Positions 8,218-15,078 of a stretch of 29,646 nt of DNA are shown here, piece by piece. The stretch's first letter is position 1. Every line of letters begins with the position of its first letter. The notes beneath the pieces are model-generated. The model saw only the letters and a program-made list of their open reading frames with translations, did not search any database and had not been told where the DNA came from. The DNA comes from CAYUTA01 sp964447605 (GTDB taxonomy: Bacteria; Bacillota; Clostridia; Christensenellales; CAG-138): the NCBI GenBank assembly GCA_964447605.1, contig CAYUTA010000033.1, positions 1 through 29,646 of the forward strand, written 5' to 3'. The position numbers were made by a program, and so were the translations under genes.

Positions 8218-9588
8218 TCATTGCGAAAATGTGAATTGTACCGTCGTGCCGATGCCCTCGTGGCTTTCGATGTGCAACGCGGCGTGGTGCAGCTCCGCAA
8301 TGCGGGAAACGAGTGCAAGCCCAAGGCCGGAGTTACCTTGCCTGCGGCTTCTGGACTTGTCCGCCATGAAGAACGGCTGCGTAACCTTTTCGATGATGTC
8401 CGCCGGGATGCCGCGGCCGTCGTCCGAAACGGACAGTACCATGCCCGATGCCTGAATCGTAATATTCTTCGCACCCGCGGCGCAGGCGTTGTCCACAAGG
8501 TTGATGAGCACGCTTGCCATCAGGTCGGGGTCGATGAGGGAGTGCGCGCCGTCCGCCTCAAACCGCAGCGCCACGCCCTGCCGCGCCGTGCTTTCTGATA
8601 GCGTTTCCGCCACCATGCCGAACCACTCTTTTGCGGGCATATCGCGGCGCTCGATGTCTTCGCCATCCGTCAACGTAATGAGCCGTATCATCTTCTGCGT
8701 CAGGCGTTCCAGCCGCCTGCCCTCCCGGAAGATATAGGACGTGGCCTTGGCCTTCTGCGCCTCTGTCAGCCGCGCGCGTTCCAGCGATTCGGCATAGCCG
8801 ATGATGGCGGTCATGGGCGTTTTCAGTTCATGGGTCAGCGCGCCAAGGAGCATTTTGCGTTCCTCGGCGGTTGCGGTCACGGCGCCGATGTGCCGCTGCA
8901 CGGAATCCGCCATGCGGTTGAAGCTCTCCGACACGGTGGCAATCTCGTCATGCCCGTGTACGGGGATGCGCGCGCCGTAGTCGCCGTTCATCATGGCGGC
9001 GGCACCGGCCTCCAACGCTTTGAGGGGCCGCAGGGCGCGGAAGGTCACAATCAGAATGACCGCCGCGCTCACGACAAGAGCGCCCAAACAGATGATCATA
9101 AACTGGATGCGGAGTTGCGCGATTTTTTCATACACGGAGGTCACGTTCCGCATGAGATAGACTTGACAGCGTTCATCCATCAGCTCGGTTTCGGCGGTGG
9201 CAATGAACAGTTGCTCGCCATCCACCGTAACGCCGCTGTGCGCCGCGCCCGCAAGCAGCATGTCGAGGGCATAGCCGCTGTTGTTGAACAGCGTTTTGCC
9301 GTCCTGCAGGAGCGCATATTGCGACCCTCCCAGCGAAGCTTCCGCATAGTTGCGGAACACATACACAACGAGGCTGCGCTTGGCGGTGTCGGACAGGCCT
9401 GCGCCGTCGGCGGCTGTGACGGCATTGGTAAACGACGTATTCAGCATGCTAAGCTCCGCAAGGGCGTTATCCTGCGCGGACTGCACGCTGTTTTTGGCGC
9501 TGGCGCGCATGAGCAGCGTTCCACACACAACGAGCGCCAACGTGGAGCAGAGGATGGACAGCAGCGCAAGCCGCAACCGGATTTTCAT
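8218..9588 (-). CDS. Membrane sensor histidine kinase
   Basis: A 456-residue transmembrane kinase. It has a membrane span at residues 6-27, an extracellular sensor domain of about 130 residues, a second span at about 163-184, a HAMP linker (about 185-238), and a HisKA domain with phospho-acceptor H253 in LTHELKTPMT. The ATPase domain shows the N box (N367 in LINLVDNA), G1 motif SDDGRGIP (388-395) and G2 motif GNSGLGLAL (418-426). It should phosphorylate the response regulator encoded just upstream; the genes overlap by four bases (ATGA). The signal is unknown. The adjacent lipoprotein gene may share regulation or take part in sensing. Confidence 0.95.
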   Translation of the reverse strand: MKIRLRLALLSILCSTLALVVCGTLLMRASAKNSVQSAQDNALAELSMLNTSFTNAVTAADGAGLSDTAKRSLVVYVFRNYAEASLGGSQYALLQDGKTLFNNSGYALDMLLAGAAHSGVTVDGEQLFIATAETELMDERCQVYLMRNVTSVYEKIAQLRIQFMIICLGALVVSAAVILIVTFRALRPLKALEAGAAAMMNGDYGARIPVHGHDEIATVSESFNRMADSVQRHIGAVTATAEERKMLLGALTHELKTPMTAIIGYAESLERARLTEAQKAKATSYIFREGRRLERLTQKMIRLITLTDGEDIERRDMPAKEWFGMVAETLSESTARQGVALRFEADGAHSLIDPDLMASVLINLVDNACAAGAKNITIQASGMVLSVSDDGRGIPADIIEKVTQPFFMADKSRSRRQGNSGLGLALVSRIAELHHAALHIESHEGIGTTVQFTFSQ

Positions 9589-10238
9589 GCGTCCACCTCC
9601 AAACGATAGCCCACGCGGGGAATGGCGGTGATGGCGAGCCCGGTTTTTTTTCGTAACTGCGACACATGGATGTCGATGGTACGGCTCTCGCCAAAGTATC
9701 CGGTTCCCCAGACCTCGGTAAGCAGCTTTTCGCGCGTGAGGGCGATGTTGCGATTACGAACAAAAAGCAGAAGCAGATCAAATTCAAGCGGTTTCAGCGC
9801 GACGGGCTTGCCGTCCTTCGTCACGGCGCGCTCGTCCACCCGAATGACCAAATCCGCAACGGAAATCGTTCCGCCGCCGCTGTGCCGTTCCAGCACCTTT
9901 TCCATACGCACGAGCAACTCCAACACCTCAAAGGGCTTGACGATATAATCCTCCGCGCCGGAGAGCAGCCCGGTCAGCTTGCTGTTCAGGTCGTTCTTTG
10001 CGGTGAGGTAGATCACGGGAATGCCGTGCGCCTTGAGCGGCTCCATGAGCTGGAATCCGTCGATTCCCGGCAGCATCACGTCCAGCAGCGCCACGTCGAA
10101 CCGCTCCCCGTTTTGTAGCATACGAAACACCTCGCGTCCGTCCATTGCGGAAACCGCCTCATAACCCGCCACGGAAAGGTTCATGCAGATGAGCTGGCTG
10201 ATGGCTTCTTCGTCCTCGATGACAAGGATGCGGCGCAT
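9585..10238 (-). CDS. OmpR/PhoB-family response regulator
   Basis: A 217-residue DNA-binding regulator. The receiver domain shows acidic residues E8-D9, phospho-acceptor D53 in LLDVMLPGID, T79 and K81. A winged-helix domain fills about residues 120-217, ending IPRVGYRLEVDA as in OmpR-class proteins. Phosphorylation by the partner kinase should promote dimer binding to direct repeats. The promoter carries such repeats (10315-10331), suggesting autoregulation. The start ATG 10238 has a ribosome binding site AAGGAGGAA nearby. Confidence 0.95.
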   Translation of the reverse strand: MRRILVIEDEEAISQLICMNLSVAGYEAVSAMDGREVFRMLQNGERFDVALLDVMLPGIDGFQLMEPLKAHGIPVIYLTAKNDLNSKLTGLLSGAEDYIVKPFEVLELLVRMEKVLERHSGGGTISVADLVIRVDERAVTKDGKPVALKPLEFDLLLLFVRNRNIALTREKLLTEVWGTGYFGESRTIDIHVSQLRKKTGLAITAIPRVGYRLEVDA

Positions 10239-10276
10239 GGGGCATTCCTCCTTGTGCGCAAATGTTCCTTATTGCC

Positions 10277-10331
10277 ATTATAAAGCAAGGCACGTGAACA
10301 AAGCAGCCGCGCGATGTAAACAAGATGTAAG
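10277..10331 (-). promoter_or_regulatory. Promoter and operator of the two-component operon
   Basis: On the leftward strand a perfect TATAAT -10 box occupies 10277-10282, with a poor -35 (TGCTTT, 10300-10305). Directly upstream are two TGTAA repeats, TGTAAA (10315-10320) and TGTAAG (10326-10331), 11 bases apart. A good -10, a poor -35 and adjacent phased repeats are typical of promoters activated by OmpR-class regulators. The repeats match those before the lipoprotein gene at 8128. Confidence 0.7.
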
Positions 10332-10572
10332 TATTTGGGGAACAAAGTGGAACACATGAAAAAACGGTCTATGATTTTATGCCCGGACCTTGCCAACCGC
10401 ATGTCAAAAAAAGGGTGGGGGCGGGATTGGTCCGCCAATCCCGTAACGGAAAAATGCGGGAAGAACCAAAGAATCTGTCAAACTCCACGATATGCGCGGG
10501 ACAAATGACGCTTCTCATGCAGCCAAGCCGACACACGATGCAATCGTTTGAGGCAGATCGTTGCATGCAAAA

Positions 10573-10624
10573 TTCCGCCGCAGCGGTTTGCCGGCGGACT
10601 ACGCAAGCCGCCCGAAGGCGGCTT
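10573..10624. repeat. Two tandem GC-rich hairpins
   Basis: Inverted repeat TCCGCCG/CGGCGGA with an 11-base loop (about 10574-10598) is followed at once by AAGCCGCC/GGCGGCTT (10605-10624). Read leftward, the second has a TTCG tetraloop closed by C-G, a very stable RNA loop. They lie just after the 3' end of the leftward lipoprotein gene. A smaller hairpin GCCTG/CAGGC followed by TGCTTTT (about 10647-10669) sits closer to its stop and may be a weak terminator. The rest of 10239-10670 contains no gene. Confidence 0.6.
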
Positions 10625-10670
10625 GACAGCATACTTTTCTGTGCGCTAAAAGCAGCCTGTTCTGCAGGCG

Positions 10671-12398
10671 TTACCCTCTCGAATAAATCTTGCTTAAATC
10701 GAGCGAAAGCACGCTCGTCATCTCCAATTGCTGGTGATAGCCGCCCTTAATCTCATACACGCCAAGTTTAAGCTGCGCGACGGCATAGTCAGAGAGATCG
10801 TTATAATCCGACGACGAGGGGTACAACGCCATGGTGGAGATACTGTTGGGGTAGCAGTTGGCGCCAGACATGCCCGCGTCTGCGCGCGTTTCATCGAGCA
10901 GCAAGTAGTTAAACGCCTGATAGACGGACAGATAGCGATCATCGGTTTTGTTCTCACATTCAAGCAAAATGACGTCCGCATTGGAAAAATACGAATCCGT
11001 CACGCCCAGATAGCGGATGGTACAGTATTTGCCGTCGAAGAGCACTTCGCCGCGCGCGGTCCTTGTCCCTTCGCCGTTCGGCGCGGCGTTGCTGTTTTGG
11101 ATCGTCAACTTCACAGGCTTTTGCAGCCGGTCGCTGTGATAATAGGTCAGGTAAACCGCCAGCTCGGAAACCTCCGAAATACCGTTGATCCGGCAAACGT
11201 CGCTGCCGTCCACCTCCACAATGGCGCGCATATCCTGCTGCAGATTGTAGGAGGTGCTGTTTCCGCCGCCGTAGCCGTCAAACACGCCGTCCAGGAGCAC
11301 CTGCGACCAGCGGGAGGTGTTCTTCTTCTCCACGTATAGCTCCGCGCGTCCATATTTGGCATCCAGCCTGCGCTGCACCACCCTGATTGTATCGTCGTCC
11401 AACAGCACCGTGCCGGAATCGTCATAATGCTGCGTATACGAACCGGCGGCCGGGTTGCTTACCACGTCCGTATACTGTCCTTTGCGCCAGTCGCCGTTCT
11501 TTATCACGCGCACATACATGCCAACCGATTCGATTGCGCCAATTTGCATAGCGCGGTATGCGGGCAGGTCTGCGTCGCCCGCCCAGAATGTTTGTGAAAC
11601 ATTGGCGTCCATTCCGGCAATGGCGGTCGCGTTGCCGATGATATCCACTTCCCAGCCGTTAATATACAGCTCCGATACATAGTAAAGCAGAAAATCATTT
11701 CCGGTGCTCTTTGCCGAAACGGTGATTCCAATGCTCTCGTTTGGCGCAAACTGTACGGTATCGAGCGTAAGGATAAGCCCATTGCCGGAATAAAGCTGCT
11801 CTCCGAACGGGATTTCATGATACTCGATCGTCCGGTTTGGCAGTTGATCCGGCCAATCCACAAGCTGCGCCTCCGCCTCCGCCTGGCTCAAGCCGCCAAA
11901 CCAGCGGGAAATGCTTTGCGCGTCCCAGAAAAAGCAGACCGTATTGTCCAGGGAAACCCATTCGCCGTCCGCAAGAAAGCGCCAGTCATTGGGTTCCTCC
12001 GAATAGTCTGCCCCCGCGGGACCCACGAACCGCTCCTTTACCGACGTTACGCTGCCGCCGCTGTCAAAGCACATCATGACGCGTTGGCTCAGTTCTCCGC
12101 CGGACCGGTCGAAATAGGCCGCTGAGGCGCCGTCCTCCACAAACCCCAATTGTTCGTCCGTTTCGGCCTGCGGATCCCCTGTGGGCGCGGGCTCGGGCGC
12201 GGGTTCTGCTGCGCCGGCGCTTGCGGCTCCCGGTTGCACGGCCTCGTCAACGGAAGCGGACGGAGCCAATTCGCCTCCGCCGCAGCCCATCGCAAAAAGC
12301 AACACCGCCAGCAGCAGGGAGACAATCCGAAATTTACCGTTTCGCGTCTGCAAGGCATGCGGCGGGCGGCCAGAAGACAGAAATATACGTTTTTTCAT
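10671..12398 (-). CDS. Large predicted lipoprotein, function unknown
   Basis: A 575-residue protein with a basic N-terminus (MKKRIFLSSG), a hydrophobic segment (about residues 25-37) and a lipobox ending AMGC (Cys 39), so it is predicted to be a membrane-anchored exported lipoprotein. An Ala/Pro/Glu-rich linker follows (about residues 45-80). The remaining domain is rich in Asp, Tyr and Ser with no catalytic motif that I recognise. Start 12398 is chosen over an upstream ATG at 12536 because it has a strong AAAGGGGGC ribosome binding site and puts the signal peptide at the N-terminus. It is on the same strand as the two-component operon but separated by over 400 bases, so it is probably transcribed separately. 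Confidence 0.85.
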   Translation of the reverse strand: MKKRIFLSSGRPPHALQTRNGKFRIVSLLLAVLLFAMGCGGGELAPSASVDEAVQPGAASAGAAEPAPEPAPTGDPQAETDEQLGFVEDGASAAYFDRSGGELSQRVMMCFDSGGSVTSVKERFVGPAGADYSEEPNDWRFLADGEWVSLDNTVCFFWDAQSISRWFGGLSQAEAEAQLVDWPDQLPNRTIEYHEIPFGEQLYSGNGLILTLDTVQFAPNESIGITVSAKSTGNDFLLYYVSELYINGWEVDIIGNATAIAGMDANVSQTFWAGDADLPAYRAMQIGAIESVGMYVRVIKNGDWRKGQYTDVVSNPAAGSYTQHYDDSGTVLLDDDTIRVVQRRLDAKYGRAELYVEKKNTSRWSQVLLDGVFDGYGGGNSTSYNLQQDMRAIVEVDGSDVCRINGISEVSELAVYLTYYHSDRLQKPVKLTIQNSNAAPNGEGTRTARGEVLFDGKYCTIRYLGVTDSYFSNADVILLECENKTDDRYLSVYQAFNYLLLDETRADAGMSGANCYPNSISTMALYPSSSDYNDLSDYAVAQLKLGVYEIKGGYHQQLEMTSVLSLDLSKIYSRG

Positions 12399-12434
12399 AA
12401 GAACGCCCCCTTTATTATTGATAGTCCCTTCGCG

Positions 12435-12453
12435 TAACACAATTTTAACACAA
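12435..12453 (-). promoter_or_regulatory. 11-bp-spaced direct repeat upstream of lipoprotein gene
   Basis: The 8-mer TAACACAA occurs at 12435-12442 and again at 12446-12453, exactly 11 bases apart, about 40 bases before the lipoprotein start. The spacing is that of an OmpR-class operator, but the sequence differs from TGTAAG (TGTTA on the gene strand). It may be a variant site or unrelated. Confidence 0.4.
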
Positions 12454-12895
12454 CAAAAAAGCTTCGTGGTTTGCTCCCGGCAGATTCGTGGGCTTTTATA
12501 TTCATTTTGTTCAAGTTCCGGCGCTTCCTTATTCAACGCCCGCCGTACATGGCCCTATCCCCATTCCCTGCATTCCTATGCGGAATTGGTTTTACGATCA
12601 GGACTGCGAGTACGTTCCCGGGTTTTTCTGCCGTTCCCGGGGCAAACGGAGCCGGGAAAAGGCCTGTAACGATCTTTCCACATGCATGGGCATACTTCTA
12701 TGAATTGCGGTTCATGCGTTTGACCTGCCGCAGCTTCTCCTGGGTCCTGGAAATTGCCGTGCCTTTTCGTATATTGTAAGATAACAGGCGCAATTGGTCA
12801 AGAAATGGGGAATGGAATCGGTTTTCAGATTGCGGGCTTGTCAATCAAGCGGGACAGAACAGGCCCTCGTAACGCCTGCGCATATTGCCGCATCG
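12454..12895. other. Intergenic, no gene seen
   Basis: Roughly 440 bases between two leftward genes. Short open frames have no ribosome binding site or recognisable product. A 16-base sequence at 12707-12722 (GCGGTTCATGCGTTTG) repeats 6588-6603. No clear terminator for the small dockerin-like gene was found. Confidence 0.5.
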
Positions 12896-13171
12896 TTATT
12901 CCCCTGTACCGAATGTGTCGTCGACGGCGGCCTTTGCCTTCCACGCGTATACGGGTCCCTTTTCCCGGATGGCCGCAGCGGCGCCGCTATAAACCTCGGT
13001 TGCAGACTTGGCCACCTTCGCAAGAACGTCCTTTGCGTCAACCCTGCCGTCGCCGTTGCTGTCCTGCACGCCGCCCGGATTGTTTTCCCTGCAGGTTTGC
13101 GCGACCTTCATGGCGGCGACCGTTGCGCCGGCGGTTACGCCGATGCCAAGCAGGTTTTTCAAACATCTCAT
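12896..13171 (-). CDS. Small protein with one dockerin/EF-hand-like loop
   Basis: A 91-residue protein. Residues 5-25 are moderately hydrophobic (LLGIGVTAGATVAAMKV), so it could be membrane-anchored or exported. Residues 37-48 form a calcium-binding loop DSNGDGRVDAKD with acidic or polar ligands D37, N39, D41, D45 and D48, as in a dockerin or EF-hand repeat; dockerins normally carry two. Start 13171 is preferred over 13243 because it has a strong GGGAGGAG ribosome binding site and lies downstream of a good promoter. The function is unknown. No cohesin or cellulase is encoded nearby. Confidence 0.7.
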   Translation of the reverse strand: MRCLKNLLGIGVTAGATVAAMKVAQTCRENNPGGVQDSNGDGRVDAKDVLAKVAKSATEVYSGAAAAIREKGPVYAWKAKAAVDDTFGTGE

Positions 13172-13211
13172 GCGATACTCCTCCCATGCCGTTAGCTGCT
13201 TTTCATACCAT

Positions 13212-13240
13212 ATTATATCGGGGGAGGGCGGCGTTTTCAA
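13212..13240 (-). promoter_or_regulatory. Promoter of the small dockerin-like gene
   Basis: Leftward TTGAAA -35 (13235-13240), 17-base spacer and perfect TATAAT -10 (13212-13217), about 40 bases before the start codon at 13171. It also sets the start choice, because the ATG at 13243 would lie upstream of the transcript. Confidence 0.75.
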
Positions 13241-13313
13241 CATAATTTTCCCATGACGGAGGCGCGGGGAAGCCGGACAAAAGCACTTTGGCGGGCTTTA
13301 TTCACATATGATC

Positions 13314-13343
13314 TTGACATGGCAAATCGCTTTGTGTTACCAT
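13314..13343 (+). promoter_or_regulatory. Promoter of T-box unit 1
   Basis: Perfect TTGACA -35 (13314-13319), 18-base spacer and TACCAT -10 (13338-13343), just upstream of the T-box stem I. Confidence 0.65.
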
Positions 13344-13350
13344 GCATCCG

Positions 13351-13617
13351 TAAATGCGATGAAGGAACTATGCGCGGTCTGGTTTGCCAGCACAGAGAGC
13401 CGGCGGTTGGTGTAAGCCGGCGCGAAAGGACGGCGCAGTCTCATTCCGGAGCAGAGTCCTTGAATCCGGACAGTAAAGGGCTACGGGTTAACCCCGTTAT
13501 CATGGTTGGGAGCTGTTGGAGCTTCGGCGAGAGATCGCGCATGGCGCGATAAGCAAGGTGGTACCGCGGCATTGTTCGTCCTTGAAACTGCAAAAGGCAG
13601 TGTCGGGGACTTTTTTT
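13351..13617 (+). ncRNA. T-box riboswitch, leucine specifier (CTC)
   Basis: A complete T-box leader. Stem I has a kink-turn (GATGAA opposite GGA, closed by GC/GC), helix GGAA/TTCC (13364-13367 with 13444-13447), an AGAGAG bulge and the apical GGTTGGTGTAA loop. In the specifier loop, the three bases before A13443 are CTC (13440-13442), a leucine codon. The antiterminator T-box core GGTGGTACCGCGG (13557-13569) would pair with the tRNA end ACCA, fitting discriminator A73. The intrinsic terminator is at 13578-13617 (GTCC...GGGAC stem with seven T). By family knowledge, uncharged tRNA-Leu(GAG) stabilises the antiterminator and turns on the downstream operon. The exact 5' end is approximate. Confidence 0.9.
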
Positions 13618-13656
13618 ATGCGGGGAATTGTGCGTGAGGAAAGGAGCGTAGGTCCT

Positions 13657-15078
13657 ATGGAAAATCTTTATATTTCCGACGTAACGCTGCGTCAGGAGCA
13701 AAAGCGCGCGGAGTCCGCGCTGAGTTTTCGGGAGAAGATTGAAATTGCCAAGCTTCTCGACCGGCTGCATGCGTTCGGCATCGAGCTTGCGCCGATACAA
13801 AATGAAAAGGTCGACGCGCTGTTGATCAAATCCATTGCGGGCGTTGTTCGGGAAAGCCGCGTGGTGATTCCGTGCGCGCTGTCGGAAGCGGGCGTGCAGG
13901 CGGCCTGGAATGCGGTGAAGGATGCCGCGCACCCCTGTGTGCAGATTGCCGCGCCCACCTCTGCGGTCCAGATGGAATACCTTTGCCACAAGAAGCCGGA
14001 CGACATGCTTGCAATGATCAACGCGCTGGTGCGCGCGGGCAAGGCGCTCTGCCCGGAGGTTGAATTTGCCGCCGGGGACGCCACGCGCAGCGAGCGCGTT
14101 TTTCTTGCGCGCGCGGTTGAGACGGCCGTTGCGGCGGGAGCGGATATCGTAACGCTTTGCGATTCGGCGGGCGGGATGCTGCCGGATGAATTCCGCGCGC
14201 TTCTGGCCGAGCTATATGGGCGGGTCCCGGCGCTGGGAGAACGTGTTGTCGGTGTGCAGTGCGCGGATACGCTGCATCTTGCGGCGGCCTGCTCGGTTGC
14301 CGCGGCCAGGGCGGGGGCACGGCTTGTCAAAGCTTCCGCGGGTGACGACGAGCTTCTGCCGCTTGCCGCAATGGCGGATATTCTTCGCGCCCGCGGCGCG
14401 GATATCCATCTTGGCACACAGCTTGCCATGACGGAGCTGACCCGCGCCACACAGAAGATCCGCAGGATGACGCATACCAGACGCAGCGCGTCCTCGCCAT
14501 ACGACAACAGCGTGCGGCGGGAGACGGATGCGCGCCTGCATCTTTCGCAAAGCAGCGGCCGCCCGGAGGTTGCCGCTGCGGTGCGCAGGCTGGGCTACGA
14601 GCTTTCGGAGGAGGATCATGCCCGGGTGTTCGACGCGTTTGTGCAGATTGCCGAGAAGAAGGACGTCGGCGACAAGGAGCTTGACGCAATCGTAGCCAGC
14701 GCCGCGCTGCAGGTTCCGCCTACCTATACGCTGGAAAGCTATGTCATCAACAGTGGAAACGTCATCACCGCCACGGCGCACATCCGGCTGATCAAGCACG
14801 GGCAGGCGCGGCAGGGCCTTGGCCTTGGCGACGGCCCGATCGACGCCGCCTTTCTCGCCATTGAGCAGATCATCGGCCACCATTACGAGCTGGACGACTT
14901 CCAGATTCAGGCCGTGACCGAGGGACGCGAGGCGATGGGCGCCGCGCTGGTGCGGCTGCGTTCCGGCGGCAAGCTGTACGCGGGCAACGGCATCTCTACC
15001 GACATCATCGGTGCGAGCATCCGCGCGTATCTCAGCGCGCTCAATAAAATCGTTTATGAGGAGGGCGCGCGCGCATGA
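13657..15078 (+). CDS. LeuA-like protein with degenerate active site
   Basis: A 473-residue protein related to 2-isopropylmalate synthase: an HMGL-like TIM barrel (about 1-290), linker (about 290-350) and a C-terminal LeuA regulatory/dimerisation domain (about 355-470). Family similarity is clear in AGDATRSE and in the C-terminal domain. Catalytic residues are changed: the usual DTTLRDGEQ reads DVTLRQEQ, so the metal-binding Asp is Gln13. The usual HCHND metal motif reads QCADT (Q201, A203), so both metal histidines are lost. It probably does not catalyse the LeuA reaction. Inference: it may serve as a leucine-sensing partner for the enzymes encoded after it, or have a new activity. Start 13657 has an AAAGGAG ribosome binding site; upstream in-frame codons lie in the riboswitch. 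The stop overlaps the next gene by ATGA. Confidence 0.82.
   Translation: MENLYISDVTLRQEQKRAESALSFREKIEIAKLLDRLHAFGIELAPIQNEKVDALLIKSIAGVVRESRVVIPCALSEAGVQAAWNAVKDAAHPCVQIAAPTSAVQMEYLCHKKPDDMLAMINALVRAGKALCPEVEFAAGDATRSERVFLARAVETAVAAGADIVTLCDSAGGMLPDEFRALLAELYGRVPALGERVVGVQCADTLHLAAACSVAAARAGARLVKASAGDDELLPLAAMADILRARGADIHLGTQLAMTELTRATQKIRRMTHTRRSASSPYDNSVRRETDARLHLSQSSGRPEVAAAVRRLGYELSEEDHARVFDAFVQIAEKKDVGDKELDAIVASAALQVPPTYTLESYVINSGNVITATAHIRLIKHGQARQGLGLGDGPIDAAFLAIEQIIGHHYELDDFQIQAVTEGREAMGAALVRLRSGGKLYAGNGISTDIIGASIRAYLSALNKIVYEEGARA

Noticed and set aside
12454..12779. Overlapping short rightward open frames of about 70-100 codons
   Set aside because: No ribosome binding sites, no recognisable protein and mutually overlapping frames.
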